From: Dyella sp. 2HG41-7
GTDB lineage: Bacteria; Pseudomonadota; Gammaproteobacteria; Xanthomonadales; Rhodanobacteraceae
Assembly (NCBI RefSeq): GCF_021390675.1
Contig: NZ_JAJEJV010000004.1
Span: 3,224,001-3,288,000, forward strand
Length of the DNA: 64,000 nt
Direction of reading: 5' to 3'
A program made the translations under genes and the position numbers. Positions 52,668-60,798 of this stretch are shown here, one piece after another (positions within the stretch are counted from its first letter, which is position 1; the number at the start of each line of letters is the position of its first letter). Below the pieces are notes generated by a model. That model made no database searches and had not been told where the DNA came from. It was given only the letters and a program-made list of their open reading frames with translations.

Positions 52668-52936
52668 GGAATGCTCTGATCAATTCTACGTAGGTGGCAT
52701 GATGTCCAGAAGGCTCACAGGGTGTGTTGCGCGGCGCAGGGCAGACTGGCCGTCTGTTCAAGCCGCGCGGCACAGCCTGTGAGCCTTCTGGACATCACCC
52801 TCCGGGCCGGTGCTGTCTGTCCGCACGCCTTCGGCTCATCGTCTCGACAGACGGCCAGTCTGCCTTCGCCGATGGTCCTGTGGCCTGCGAACAGACAGCA
52901 CCGGTGACACCTACGTAGAATTGATCAGAGCATTCC
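52668..52936. repeat. Foldback element copy D (cloverleaf-like, 269 bp, inverted relative to C)
   Basis: Perfect 29-bp terminal inverted repeats (52668-52696, 52908-52936; GGAATGCTCTGATCAATTCT outward). Inner stems: 52701-52721 with 52776-52796 (21 bp, perfect) and 52807-52824 with 52887-52904 (18 bp, one mismatch). Each loop contains a CAGAC/GTCTG hairpin. Read backwards it aligns to copy C, except that the GTACAT hairpin region is missing and many stem bases differ in matched pairs. Confidence 0.88.
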
Positions 52937-52990
52937 TATAGCTAGGCCGTCACCGGTCTTAATTAGCCACCACTCACTGCGGAGCAACGA

Positions 52991-53614
52991 ATGGCCCTTG
53001 CCATCCGCGACGTGCGCGAGCACGACTTGGATGCCGTACTGGCACTCAACAACACCGCCGGCCGGTCCATTCTGGTTTTGGATGCCGCGCAGTTGCGGTA
53101 CTTCTACGACCACGCCGATTATTTCCGCGTGGCCGAAATCGACGGTGAACTTGCGGGCTTTCTGATCGCCCTGCGCAACGGCCAGGAATACGTCAGCCCC
53201 AATTACCGGTGGTTTGGCGAACACTACCCGTCGTTCGTCTACATCGACCGCATCGTGATCGCCAACGCGTACCGCCGTCACGGCCTGGGCCGCATCTTCT
53301 ATTGCGACGTGAACAGCTTCGCCGAAGTGCGCGTACCGCTGCTGACGTGCGAAGTGTTTCTGGAGCCGGCCGACGATGTGGTCGTACTGTTCCACGGCAC
53401 CTACGGTTTCCAAGAGGTGGGCCAGCAACGCATGGGCGAGCATGGACCGCAGGTGAGTCTGCTCGCCAAAGATTTGCCCAGCTTTACCTACGTGCGCGAT
53501 ACCTATCTCGAACAGGGCGGCCTGCCGGATCTGCCCTGGCTGACAAGCCGGATAACGCTTTTGAACCATCAAGAAGACCAAACTCGCCGCCTCGCCGGAG
53601 AGCGGCGTTCATGA
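52991..53614 (+). CDS. GNAT family N-acetyltransferase
   Basis: A 207-residue acetyltransferase. The acetyl-CoA binding region is VYIDRIVIANAYRRHGLGRIFY; the N-terminal half begins LAIRDVREHDLDAVLALNNTAGRSIL. Homologs next to minC occur in related genomes by memory, but the substrate is unknown. Its stop overlaps the minC ATG by four bases (ATGA), so the two are translationally coupled. The gene starts 54 bases after foldback copy D. Confidence 0.88.
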   Translation: MALAIRDVREHDLDAVLALNNTAGRSILVLDAAQLRYFYDHADYFRVAEIDGELAGFLIALRNGQEYVSPNYRWFGEHYPSFVYIDRIVIANAYRRHGLGRIFYCDVNSFAEVRVPLLTCEVFLEPADDVVVLFHGTYGFQEVGQQRMGEHGPQVSLLAKDLPSFTYVRDTYLEQGGLPDLPWLTSRITLLNHQEDQTRRLAGERRS

Positions 53615-54396
53615 ATGCAAAAATGGATGCAACCACCGATGCGTGCGACCTGCGCTTTGGCCAGGTCGGTATTGCTTGCGTTCGTATAAAGCGGCCCGAC
53701 GCGGCGGCGCTGTGCGAGGAACTCGAACGCCGCGTGCGCGCCGCGCCGCAGCTTTTTTCCCGCGCGGCGGTCGTGCTCGATCTAAGCCATTTGCTCAACC
53801 TGCCCGATGAGGGCACGGTCGACGCCTTGCTCGAAGCGGTGCGCAGCGCCGGCATGCTGCCGGTCGGCCTCGCCTACGGCACCAGCGCCACCGAAGCGTT
53901 GGCGCAACGCATGGGTCTGCCGTTGATCGCGAAGTTTCGCGCCGCGTACGAGCCCGCCGACGGCAGCAGCATCGCGCCGCCCGCGCCAAGCGCAGCGCCC
54001 ACGCCTGTACCCGCCGCGCCGCCTGCGCCGGTGCGCGAACCTGTGCTGTCGCAACCGGAAGGTTCGGTCGGCGCGCAACGCCACGACGGCGCCGTGCGTT
54101 CCGGCCAGCAGGTGTATGCGCGCGATCGCGACCTCGTTGTGATCGGCGCCATCGCCAACGGCGCCGAAGTGATCGCCGACGGCAGCATCCACATCTACGG
54201 CAGCTTGAAAGGCCGTGCGATGGCCGGTGCGCAAGGCGATGCGAAGGCGCGTATTTTCATTTCGGATTTCCGCGCGGAGCTCGTCGCCATCGCCGGCCAC
54301 TACCGCGTGTTCGAGCAAATACCGAAAGACCTGGAGGGCCAGACTGTGCAATGCTGGCTCGACGGCGAAAAGCTGCTGATTGCAGCGTTGAAGTAA
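53611..54396 (+). CDS. minC: Septum site-determining protein MinC
   Basis: A 261-residue FtsZ assembly inhibitor. N-terminal MinC_N domain (DLRFGQVGIACVRIKRPDAAALCEELERR); a Pro/Ala-rich linker (SIAPPAPSAAPTPVPAAPPAP); and the C-terminal beta-helix (QVYARDRDLVVIGAIANGAEVIADGSIHIYGSLKGRAMAGAQGD) that binds MinD. The linker is longer than in E. coli. It is coupled to the upstream GNAT gene and followed by minD after 36 bases, in the usual minCDE order. Confidence 0.95.
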   Translation: MNAKMDATTDACDLRFGQVGIACVRIKRPDAAALCEELERRVRAAPQLFSRAAVVLDLSHLLNLPDEGTVDALLEAVRSAGMLPVGLAYGTSATEALAQRMGLPLIAKFRAAYEPADGSSIAPPAPSAAPTPVPAAPPAPVREPVLSQPEGSVGAQRHDGAVRSGQQVYARDRDLVVIGAIANGAEVIADGSIHIYGSLKGRAMAGAQGDAKARIFISDFRAELVAIAGHYRVFEQIPKDLEGQTVQCWLDGEKLLIAALK

Positions 54397-54432
54397 CCAC
54401 TATTACAAGAACATATTTTTCGGAGATGAGCC

Positions 54433-55248
54433 TTGAGTGCTGAGATTATCGTTGTGACGTCCGGCAAGGGCGGCGTGGGCAAGACCACGACCAGCGCGTC
54501 GCTTGCCACCGGCCTGGCCATGCAAGGCAAAAAAGTGGCCGTGATCGACTTCGACGTTGGCTTGCGCAATCTCGATTTGATCATGGGCTGCGAGCGCCGC
54601 GTCGTATACGACTTCGTCAACGTGATTCAAGGCGAGGCCACGATCAAGCAGGCGCTGATCAAAGACAAACGCCACGAAAATCTCTACGTCCTCGCCGCCA
54701 GCCAGACGCGCGACAAAGACGCGCTGACGCAGGAAGGCGTGGAAAAAGTGCTCGACGATCTGGCCAAGGACGACTTCGACTATATCGTCTGCGACTCGCC
54801 CGCCGGCATCGAAAAAGGCGCGCATCTGGCGATGTATTTCGCCGATCACGCGGTGGTCGTGGTGAATCCCGAAGTCTCTTCGGTGCGCGACTCCGATCGC
54901 ATCCTGGGCCTCTTGGCCAGCAAGACGCGACGCGCGGAAAAGGATAACGGCACCGTCACCCAGCACCTGTTATTGACGCGCTACAACCCATCGCGTGTCG
55001 AACAAGGCGAAATGCTCAGCGTCAAAGACGTAGAAGAAATTCTCGGCATCAATGTCGTCGGCGTCATCCCGGAGTCGGAAAACGTGCTTGCCGCGTCCAA
55101 CTCGGGCGTGCCGGTGATCCTGGATGAAAACTCCAACGCCGGGCAGGCCTATCGCGACACCGTGGCCCGCATCCTCGGCGAAACACGCCCGATGCGCTTC
55201 CTTGATGTGCCGAAGAAGGGCTTCTTCCAGCGCGTATTCGGAGGCTGA
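54433..55248 (+). CDS. minD: Septum site-determining ATPase MinD
   Basis: A 271-residue membrane-associated ATPase that recruits MinC and is displaced by MinE. The deviant Walker [16 protein letters not shown] is at residues 8-22; [12 protein letters not shown] is Walker B; the C-terminal amphipathic helix is [12 protein letters not shown]. It starts with TTG at 54433, preceded by GGAGATGAG. The stop codon overlaps an ATG at 55248 by one base. Confidence 0.97.
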   Translation: MSAEIIVVTSGKGGVGKTTTSASLATGLAMQGKKVAVIDFDVGLRNLDLIMGCERRVVYDFVNVIQGEATIKQALIKDKRHENLYVLAASQTRDKDALTQEGVEKVLDDLAKDDFDYIVCDSPAGIEKGAHLAMYFADHAVVVVNPEVSSVRDSDRILGLLASKTRRAEKDNGTVTQHLLLTRYNPSRVEQGEMLSVKDVEEILGINVVGVIPESENVLAASNSGVPVILDENSNAGQAYRDTVARILGETRPMRFLDVPKKGFFQRVFGG

Positions 55249-55253
55249 TGGCG

Positions 55254-55529
55254 ATGGGTATCCTCGATTTTCTCAAGCGCAAACCGGAACCCACCGCCGC
55301 CGTCGCGAAGGAACGTCTGCGCATCATCGTCGCCCAGGAGCGCTCCAACCGGGGCGCGCCCGATTACCTGCCGCTGCTGCGCAATGAATTGCTCGAGGTC
55401 ATCAAGAAATACGTAAACGTCGACCTCGACGCGATCAACATCAATGTCGAACGCGACAGCGGGCACGAAGTACTCGAGCTCTCGGTGGCCTTGCCGGAAG
55501 GCAAAGCCGCTGGAAACGCGGCCACCTAA
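55254..55529 (+). CDS. minE: Cell division topological specificity factor MinE
   Basis: A 91-residue protein. The N-terminal membrane-targeting helix is GILDFLKRK, then the anti-MinCD region [11 protein letters not shown] and the C-terminal topological-specificity domain ([42 protein letters not shown]). ATG 55254 is preferred because GGAGG sits nine bases upstream, while 55248 would overlap that site. It completes minCDE. Confidence 0.95.
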   Translation: MGILDFLKRKPEPTAAVAKERLRIIVAQERSNRGAPDYLPLLRNELLEVIKKYVNVDLDAININVERDSGHEVLELSVALPEGKAAGNAAT

Positions 55530-55537
55530 GCGAAGGT

Positions 55538-55561
55538 TTCTCTCCTCTTAAGAGGAGAGAA
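55538..55561 (+). promoter_or_regulatory. 24-bp perfect palindrome covering a ribosome binding site
   Basis: The palindrome (TTCTCTCCTCTTAA then its mirror) ends seven bases before the ATG at 55568. In RNA it would form a 10-bp hairpin with UUAA loop, hiding the GAGGAG of the next gene's start. It lies between minE and the HEAGH gene. Confidence 0.6.
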
Positions 55562-55567
55562 GGCACG

Positions 55568-56047
55568 ATGACCGCTTCTGTTCTGCGCGTCGCCGGCATT
55601 CGTCGCGGCGATATCGAAACACTGCTCGCGCACTATGGCCTGAGTCTGACGCTCGTCGACGATGGCGCCGCCATACCGGGAAGCTTCTGGGGCGACGACG
55701 AGGCCGGCATCATCGGCCACACCGTTTATGCGCGCGGCGATACACCCGTGCACTCGGTGCTACACGAAGCCGGGCATCTCATCGTGTTGCCGCCGGAGCG
55801 GCGCGCCGACGTCCACACGGATGCCACCGATTCCATCGAGGAAGAAGACGCCGTCTGCTATTTGCAGATCGTGCTCGGTGGCGTGCTCCAGGGCGTGGGC
55901 CGCGAACGCATCATGAAAGACATGGACGCCTGGGGGTATTCCTTTCGGCTAGGCTCGACCCGCGCCTGGTTCGAGCACGACGCGGAGAACGCCAAAGACT
56001 GGCTGATCCAGCACGGGCTGCTTACGGAGGCCGGCGAACCGGTATAG
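55568..56047 (+). CDS. Putative zinc-peptidase-like protein with HEAGH motif
   Basis: A 159-residue protein that I do not recognise as a named family. It has VHSVLHEAGHLIVLPP (HExxH, residues ~66-70) and a downstream acidic segment SIEEEDAVCYLQI where a third ligand Glu would fall, the layout of small gluzincin-like ImmA/IrrE peptidases. No signal peptide is visible. GAGGAG is hidden in a palindrome just upstream. It follows minE by 38 bases and precedes a glycosyltransferase gene. Confidence 0.7.
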   Translation: MTASVLRVAGIRRGDIETLLAHYGLSLTLVDDGAAIPGSFWGDDEAGIIGHTVYARGDTPVHSVLHEAGHLIVLPPERRADVHTDATDSIEEEDAVCYLQIVLGGVLQGVGRERIMKDMDAWGYSFRLGSTRAWFEHDAENAKDWLIQHGLLTEAGEPV

Positions 56048-56079
56048 TCGCCGTCGCCCTTTTTGTTGCCGACATCCCC

Positions 56080-57174
56080 GTGCTGAAGAACACGCGCTAC
56101 TACGATCCGATCAACGATTTCCGCCGCGGCGTCGCCCGCCGGCTCATGCGCCTATTTTTCGGCAATCACGGACAGCCGACGTCGGAACCGCTGCCGGCCA
56201 AAGGCATCTATCGCATTCTGGTTTGCCATGTCAGCCACAGCCTGGGCAACACCTTGCTGCTGACGCCGCTGCTGTCGGAGTTAGAAAAGGTCTATCCGGC
56301 GGCCGAGATCGACATTCTCACACGCAGCCCGATCGCGAACGATTTGTACGGACACTTCTTCAATGTGCTGCGTATTTTTCGTTTGCCGGCGCACGGCGTC
56401 GGACATCCGCTGCAGTTTTTCGGCACGCTGAGGCGCATGCGCAAGATGCGCTACGACCTTGCGATCGATGCCGATCCGCTGTCGCAAACTGGCCGCCTGC
56501 TGATGCTGCTGTCGAATTCGACGTACACGCTCGGTTTTAGCAGCCCCAAAAAACACGGCGAAATCACCCATCCCGTACCGCTGCCGTCGGAGTTGCTAAG
56601 CAAAGGGCGACGCCCGGTGTACCTGTTGCGCAGCGCGATGGGTCGCAACGACTCCGTCGACTACCCCGTTCCCGACATTCATTTGAGCGCCACCGAACGC
56701 GAACAAGGCAAAGCCGCGTTGACGCGATCGCTCGCAGCGAGCGGCATCACCTCGTCTGGGCGCGGCATCATCGGCATCTTCGCCAATGCGACGGGGCCAA
56801 AACAGCTGAGCGAAGCATGGTGGATGCGTTTGATCGGCGTCTTGGAAGCCGCGTTCCCCGAGCACCGCATCGTCGAGATCGTGCCTGCATCGGGCGCGTC
56901 GATGCTGAGCTCGCGCTACCCCGCGTACTTCTCCACGGATCTGCGCAAACTCGCCAGCGTGCTGTCCGGTTTGGACGTCTATATCAGCGCCGACTGCGGC
57001 ATCATGCATTTGGCCTGTGCTTCGGATGTGCCGACCCTGGGCATTTTTACCGTCACCAATGCCGACGAATGGGGTCCTTATGGACCGAATCGTCATGTGA
57101 TTCCCGCCCACGGCATGGAACCGGAAGACGTGGCGCGCGCGATTGCGGTTATGCCGGAATTTCATCGCGGATAA
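56080..57174 (+). CDS. Glycosyltransferase family 9 (heptosyltransferase-like)
   Basis: A 364-residue GT9 protein starting with GTG at 56080. The N-terminal Rossmann half has VCHVSHSLGNTLLLTPLLSELEKVYPAAEIDILTR and the C-terminal half has GIFANATGPKQLSEAWW and DVYISADCGIMHLACASDVPTLGIFTVTNADEWGPYGP, the ADP-heptose site. It likely adds sugars to the lipopolysaccharide core. TATAGT before the start could serve as a -10 box. A 226-base gap with a riboswitch follows. Confidence 0.9.
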   Translation: MLKNTRYYDPINDFRRGVARRLMRLFFGNHGQPTSEPLPAKGIYRILVCHVSHSLGNTLLLTPLLSELEKVYPAAEIDILTRSPIANDLYGHFFNVLRIFRLPAHGVGHPLQFFGTLRRMRKMRYDLAIDADPLSQTGRLLMLLSNSTYTLGFSSPKKHGEITHPVPLPSELLSKGRRPVYLLRSAMGRNDSVDYPVPDIHLSATEREQGKAALTRSLAASGITSSGRGIIGIFANATGPKQLSEAWWMRLIGVLEAAFPEHRIVEIVPASGASMLSSRYPAYFSTDLRKLASVLSGLDVYISADCGIMHLACASDVPTLGIFTVTNADEWGPYGPNRHVIPAHGMEPEDVARAIAVMPEFHRG

Positions 57175-57235
57175 CGCCTGCGACCGGCACCGCCGCTATT
57201 CAATCGCCGCTGGCATCGGCTAGCATGCCGACCAT

Positions 57236-57313
57236 GAGGGAGATGGCATGCCTCCCGTTCCACAGGACGCGTTCCCGTGGAGCGAACCACCGAAAGGTTG
57301 ATGATGCCTGCAC
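57236..57313 (+). ncRNA. Fluoride riboswitch (crcB motif)
   Basis: The segment begins GAGGGAGATGGCATGCCTCCC-like and ends TGATGATGCCTGCA, with a pairing GATGGCAT...ATGCC and central CGAACCACCGAAAGGT, matching the conserved crcB/fluoride aptamer layout including the pseudoknot strands. It lies about 90 bases before crcB, a fluoride channel gene. The expression platform between 57314 and 57400 has GC-rich repeats but no clear T-run, so control may be at translation. Confidence 0.88.
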
Positions 57314-57400
57314 CACCGGATCCCGGCGGCGCAGGCGTGCCTGTGTTTCCGGAATGTCGAACGACTGCTTCGAACCATTACACCCGGGAGACAACACAGC

Positions 57401-57787
57401 GTGAGCATGAGTGGATTCCTTGCCGTCGGATTGGGCGGCGCGTTGGGATGTTGGATGCGCTGGATACTCGGCATCCTGTTCAACCCCATTTTCCCAACCC
57501 TGCCCTTAGGCACCCTGGCCGCGAACTTGAGCGGCGGCCTGATCATGGGTTGCATGATGGGCATCTTCGAGCATTTTCAGACGCTGCCGCCGGAGCTGCG
57601 TCTCTTCGTCATGACAGGTTTTCTGGGCGGCCTGACCACCTTCTCGACATTCTCCGCCGAAGCGAACACGCTGTTGCTGCGTGGGCAGTTGTTCTGGTTT
57701 GGCGCCCATGTCGCAATCCATTTGTTCGGCAGTCTTTCGATGACCATCCTGGGCATCTTCCTGACACGCGGTCTGTTGCGCCACTGA
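57401..57787 (+). CDS. crcB: Fluoride ion channel CrcB/Fluc
   Basis: A 128-residue four-helix fluoride channel that exports F- as a dual-topology dimer. Hallmarks: VGLGGALGCWMRWIL, PLGTLAANLSGGLIMG, and VMTGFLGGLTTFSTFSAEANTLL with the Phe-box and the central Na+ site. It begins with GTG at 57401 (GGGAG ten bases upstream); ATG two codons later is also possible. The fluoride riboswitch upstream supports the function. Confidence 0.96.
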   Translation: MSMSGFLAVGLGGALGCWMRWILGILFNPIFPTLPLGTLAANLSGGLIMGCMMGIFEHFQTLPPELRLFVMTGFLGGLTTFSTFSAEANTLLLRGQLFWFGAHVAIHLFGSLSMTILGIFLTRGLLRH

Positions 57788-57804
57788 TACGGAGTCGGTA
57801 ACCC

Positions 57805-58167
57805 ATGAGCATCGACGCACCGTTCAACCATCAAGGCACCAGCGGCATTTGTTTGTGTTTCTACACGCATGTCCATGCCAGGCACGACGGTTTGTTGATT
57901 TCCGAATGGCTGCTGGAGCTCGCCAAACGTCAAAAACTAGGCGGCGGTTCCGTGTTTCGCGCCACCGCCGGATTCGGACGACACGGCGTGCTGCACCACG
58001 AAGCTTTTTTTGAGCTTGCCGACGATCTGCCTCAGAAAATCGAATTTCTGCTCAACGAAGCGAACGCGCAAACTTTGCTGCGACTGGTACGCGAAGCGGG
58101 TGTTGACCTGGTGTACGCGTGGTCGCCCGTACATTTCGGTGTCTTGGGCAAGGAAGACAACGGATGA
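57805..58167 (+). CDS. DUF190 family protein
   Basis: A 120-residue cytosolic protein with a PII-like alpha/beta fold: GICLCFYTHVHARHDGLLISEWLLELAKRQKLGGGSVFRATAGFGRHG and DLPQKIEFLLNEANAQTLL. DUF190 genes repeatedly neighbour crcB in bacteria, so a regulatory or accessory role in fluoride handling is inferred. It starts 18 bases after crcB and overlaps the next gene by four bases. Confidence 0.85.
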   Translation: MSIDAPFNHQGTSGICLCFYTHVHARHDGLLISEWLLELAKRQKLGGGSVFRATAGFGRHGVLHHEAFFELADDLPQKIEFLLNEANAQTLLRLVREAGVDLVYAWSPVHFGVLGKEDNG

Positions 58168-59282
58168 GCCAGGATTCTTTGCGACAGCGCGCGAACGAAC
58201 TGCTCGAAGCCGCAGGCGTGCATATCAATGGCGCCGGAGCCACCGACATCCGTGTGCACAACGATCAGTTCTACTCGCGCGTATTCGCGCACGGCTCGCT
58301 TGGGTTGGGCGAGTCGTACATGGATGGATGGTGGGATGCGGACGATATTCCCGGCCTTTTCACCAAGATTCTCTGCAGCCATCTGGACGAACATCTCAAA
58401 ACGCTCGACACACTGCTTGCGCATCTGAAAGCGCGCTTCATCAATATGCAACGCGGTCACCACGCGTTCGAGATCGGCAAGGCGCACTACGACCGCGGCA
58501 ACGACTTGTTCAAGGCCATGCTCGGCAAACGCATGGTGTATTCGTGCGGTTATTGGGCGCAGGCCACGAATCTGGACGACGCGCAGGAGGCCAAGCTCGA
58601 TCTGGTCTGCCGCAAAATGCGTTTGAAACCCGGGATGCGCGTACTCGATATCGGTTGCGGCTGGGGCGAAGCGCTGAAGTTCGCGGCCGAACGCTACGGC
58701 GTGAGCGGTGTGGGCATCACCGTTTCCAACGAACAGGCGGAACTCGCCCGCGAACTGTGCCAGGGCTTGCCGATCGAGATTCGCTTGCAGGATTACCGCG
58801 AACTTCACGAGCCGTACGACGCCATCATGTCGATCGGCATGTTCGAGCACGTTGGTGGCAAGAACTATCGCGAATTCTTCGAAGTCGCGCGCCGGTGCCT
58901 GACGGACGACGGGCTGTTCCTGCTTCACAACATCGGCACGAATCAAAGTCCGGGACGGCCCGATCCCTGGATCGAAAAGTACATCTTCCCCAACTCCATG
59001 ATCCCCGCCGCCAGCCAGGTTTCCGCCGCATTGGAGGGTTTGTTTGTGGTGGAGGATTGGCACAATTTCGGCGCGGATTACGATCGCACGCTTACCGCGT
59101 GGCGCAAAAATTTCGACACGGCATGGCCTGCCCTTTCCGCACGTTACGACGAACGTTTCCGTCGCATGTGGCATTACTATTTGTCGGTATCGTCCGCTGT
59201 ATTCCGCAGCCGGCGCGATCAGCTCTGGCAACTTACTTTGAGTCCGTACGGCGTGCCCGGCGGATACCGCGTACCTCGCTGA
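58164..59282 (+). CDS. Cyclopropane-fatty-acyl-phospholipid synthase (Cfa-like)
   Basis: A 372-residue SAM methyltransferase of full Cfa length. GLGESYMDGWWDADDIPGLFTKIL, AHYDRGNDLFKAMLGKRMVYSCGYW and RVLDIGCGWGEALKFAAERYGVSGVGITVSNEQ are classical blocks. It adds a methylene group to unsaturated phospholipid acyl chains in membranes. ATG 58164 overlaps the end of the DUF190 gene (ATGA), so it is coupled to the fluoride-responsive genes. A longer frame from 58119 is not needed. Confidence 0.92.
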   Translation: MSQDSLRQRANELLEAAGVHINGAGATDIRVHNDQFYSRVFAHGSLGLGESYMDGWWDADDIPGLFTKILCSHLDEHLKTLDTLLAHLKARFINMQRGHHAFEIGKAHYDRGNDLFKAMLGKRMVYSCGYWAQATNLDDAQEAKLDLVCRKMRLKPGMRVLDIGCGWGEALKFAAERYGVSGVGITVSNEQAELARELCQGLPIEIRLQDYRELHEPYDAIMSIGMFEHVGGKNYREFFEVARRCLTDDGLFLLHNIGTNQSPGRPDPWIEKYIFPNSMIPAASQVSAALEGLFVVEDWHNFGADYDRTLTAWRKNFDTAWPALSARYDERFRRMWHYYLSVSSAVFRSRRDQLWQLTLSPYGVPGGYRVPR

Positions 59283-59294
59283 GTTCTCCTATCC

Positions 59295-60164
59295 ATGCGC
59301 AACTTTCGACGCTCAATCGCCCTGCTAACGCTGCTGTTTCTGCTGTGCGGCAACGCATTGGCGCATCCCGCCTTGTGGCAAATCAAAAGCGGCGACAGCA
59401 CGGTCTATCTTTTCGGCACTGTGCATCTGCTGCCGAACGATGCAAATTGGCGCTTTCCCGCGCTGAATAAAGCGCTCGATCAAAGCGGCACGCTCTACAT
59501 CGAACTTACCGACGACGACCAGTCCAGCATGACATCGCTGATCATGCAGTACGGTCTCGACACAGAGCATCCGCTCTCCACGCAATTGAGCGAAAGCGAC
59601 AACGCCGCGTTGAGCAAAGCAGCGGAATTGGCCGGCTTGCCCGGCGGCGCAACAACCTTGCAGCCGATGAAGCCTTGGCTCGCGGCGCTCACGCTTTCCG
59701 TCGCGCCATTGATGAAAGCGGGCCTCGATCCAGCCGAAGGCGTGGACAAGCAACTCAAAGCACAAATGACGGAGGCCGGCAAATCGGTGTACGGCTTGGA
59801 GACCGCGGAACAGCAGATTCACTTCCTCGCCGATTTGCCCATGCCATTACAGCTCGGCTTTTTACGCGACACCTTGCGCGACGTACAAAAAAGCAAAGAC
59901 GAACTGCTGTCGCTGATCGACGCATGGAAGCAAGGCGACGTCGCCGCAATCGCCAAGCTCGAAAACGACGAGCTGAAAACCAAGGAGCCCGAGCTCTATC
60001 AGGAACTGATCGTGCAGCGAAACACAGCGTGGGCAGCGAAGATCAAGGACATGTTGAAACGACCCGGCACCGTGTTTATCGCCGTTGGCGCGGCCCATCT
60101 GGCCGGCCCCGATAGCGTGCAGGCGCAACTGGCGAAGTCGGGTATCACCGCACAACAAGATTGA
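59295..60164 (+). CDS. TraB/GumN-like protein (TIKI fold), exported
   Basis: A 289-residue protein with signal peptide (SIALLTLLFLLCGNALAHP). The family marks are LWQIKSGDSTVYLFGTVHLLP (GxVH) near the N-terminus and VFIAVGAAHLAGPDSVQAQL near the C-terminus. TIKI/GumN proteins form a metal-site fold of the EreA/ChaN-like superfamily; in bacteria their role is unclear. It starts 13 bases after cfa, with which it may be co-transcribed. Confidence 0.9.
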   Translation: MRNFRRSIALLTLLFLLCGNALAHPALWQIKSGDSTVYLFGTVHLLPNDANWRFPALNKALDQSGTLYIELTDDDQSSMTSLIMQYGLDTEHPLSTQLSESDNAALSKAAELAGLPGGATTLQPMKPWLAALTLSVAPLMKAGLDPAEGVDKQLKAQMTEAGKSVYGLETAEQQIHFLADLPMPLQLGFLRDTLRDVQKSKDELLSLIDAWKQGDVAAIAKLENDELKTKEPELYQELIVQRNTAWAAKIKDMLKRPGTVFIAVGAAHLAGPDSVQAQLAKSGITAQQD

Positions 60165-60198
60165 CGCGCGTACACATTCGCCGGACTGAACGCGAATT

Positions 60199-60660
60199 TC
60201 AGAAGTGCGCCGTGATCGCCTTCGGCGGCAACGGGAAGCGCGGCATATGGATGGTGTAGGCATCCTGCTGACCGAGATCTTGATACGTCGCTGTCAACAA
60301 CTTGCCGTCGTATGCGATATCGACGCGATACACATGCCCCGCCTGCACGTTGTCGATGGTCAGCTGCTGCCGATTGAGCACGTGCGAGTTCGACAACGTC
60401 AGCTTGATCACCTGCTTGCCGGGCAACACGCGCACCCACGGCGTCTTGCCGCCGTTGAATTTTTCCCAGGTCGCGGTTTGATTGACGCCCGTGATGCCGC
60501 ACATGTACTCCGGCTGCTCGGCGCAGGCGACGATCGCCGTATCCGATTGCGGGTGCGCCTTGTCTTTGTACCCCAGCAAGGGATGCCGGCCCGCCAAATG
60601 CGAGCAGCCCGCCACCAGGATGCAGGCCATGGCGACGACGGCGTTGCGTAGATAGTGCAT
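60199..60660 (-). CDS. Hypothetical lipoprotein
   Basis: A 153-residue lipoprotein with lipobox LVAGC (Cys near residue 19). The mature chain includes TWEKFNGGKTPWVRVLPGKQVIKLTLSN and GHVYRVDIAYDGKLLTATYQDLGQQD, which look like a beta-rich domain similar in style to carboxypeptidase-regulatory or PEGA-like folds. I do not recognise it. It is convergent with the GumN-like gene and divergent from parC. Confidence 0.72.
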   Translation of the reverse strand: MHYLRNAVVAMACILVAGCSHLAGRHPLLGYKDKAHPQSDTAIVACAEQPEYMCGITGVNQTATWEKFNGGKTPWVRVLPGKQVIKLTLSNSHVLNRQQLTIDNVQAGHVYRVDIAYDGKLLTATYQDLGQQDAYTIHMPRFPLPPKAITAHF

Positions 60661-60798
60661 GACTCACCCTGGGATGCGCGGTATTCGGGCATTCTAGCCC
60701 AAGGCCCTCGGCATCTGGCACCATCTAGCGGCTAGCGCAGGGCCTGACCCGCGCTTCGAAGAATCACCCGCCGTCACCCCTGGCAGTCCCTATACCCC

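Noticed and set aside
58010-59470. 486-codon plus-strand frame over the cfa-like gene
   Set aside because: It is the out-of-frame reading of the Cfa-like gene, which has the SAM motif and full length in its own frame.
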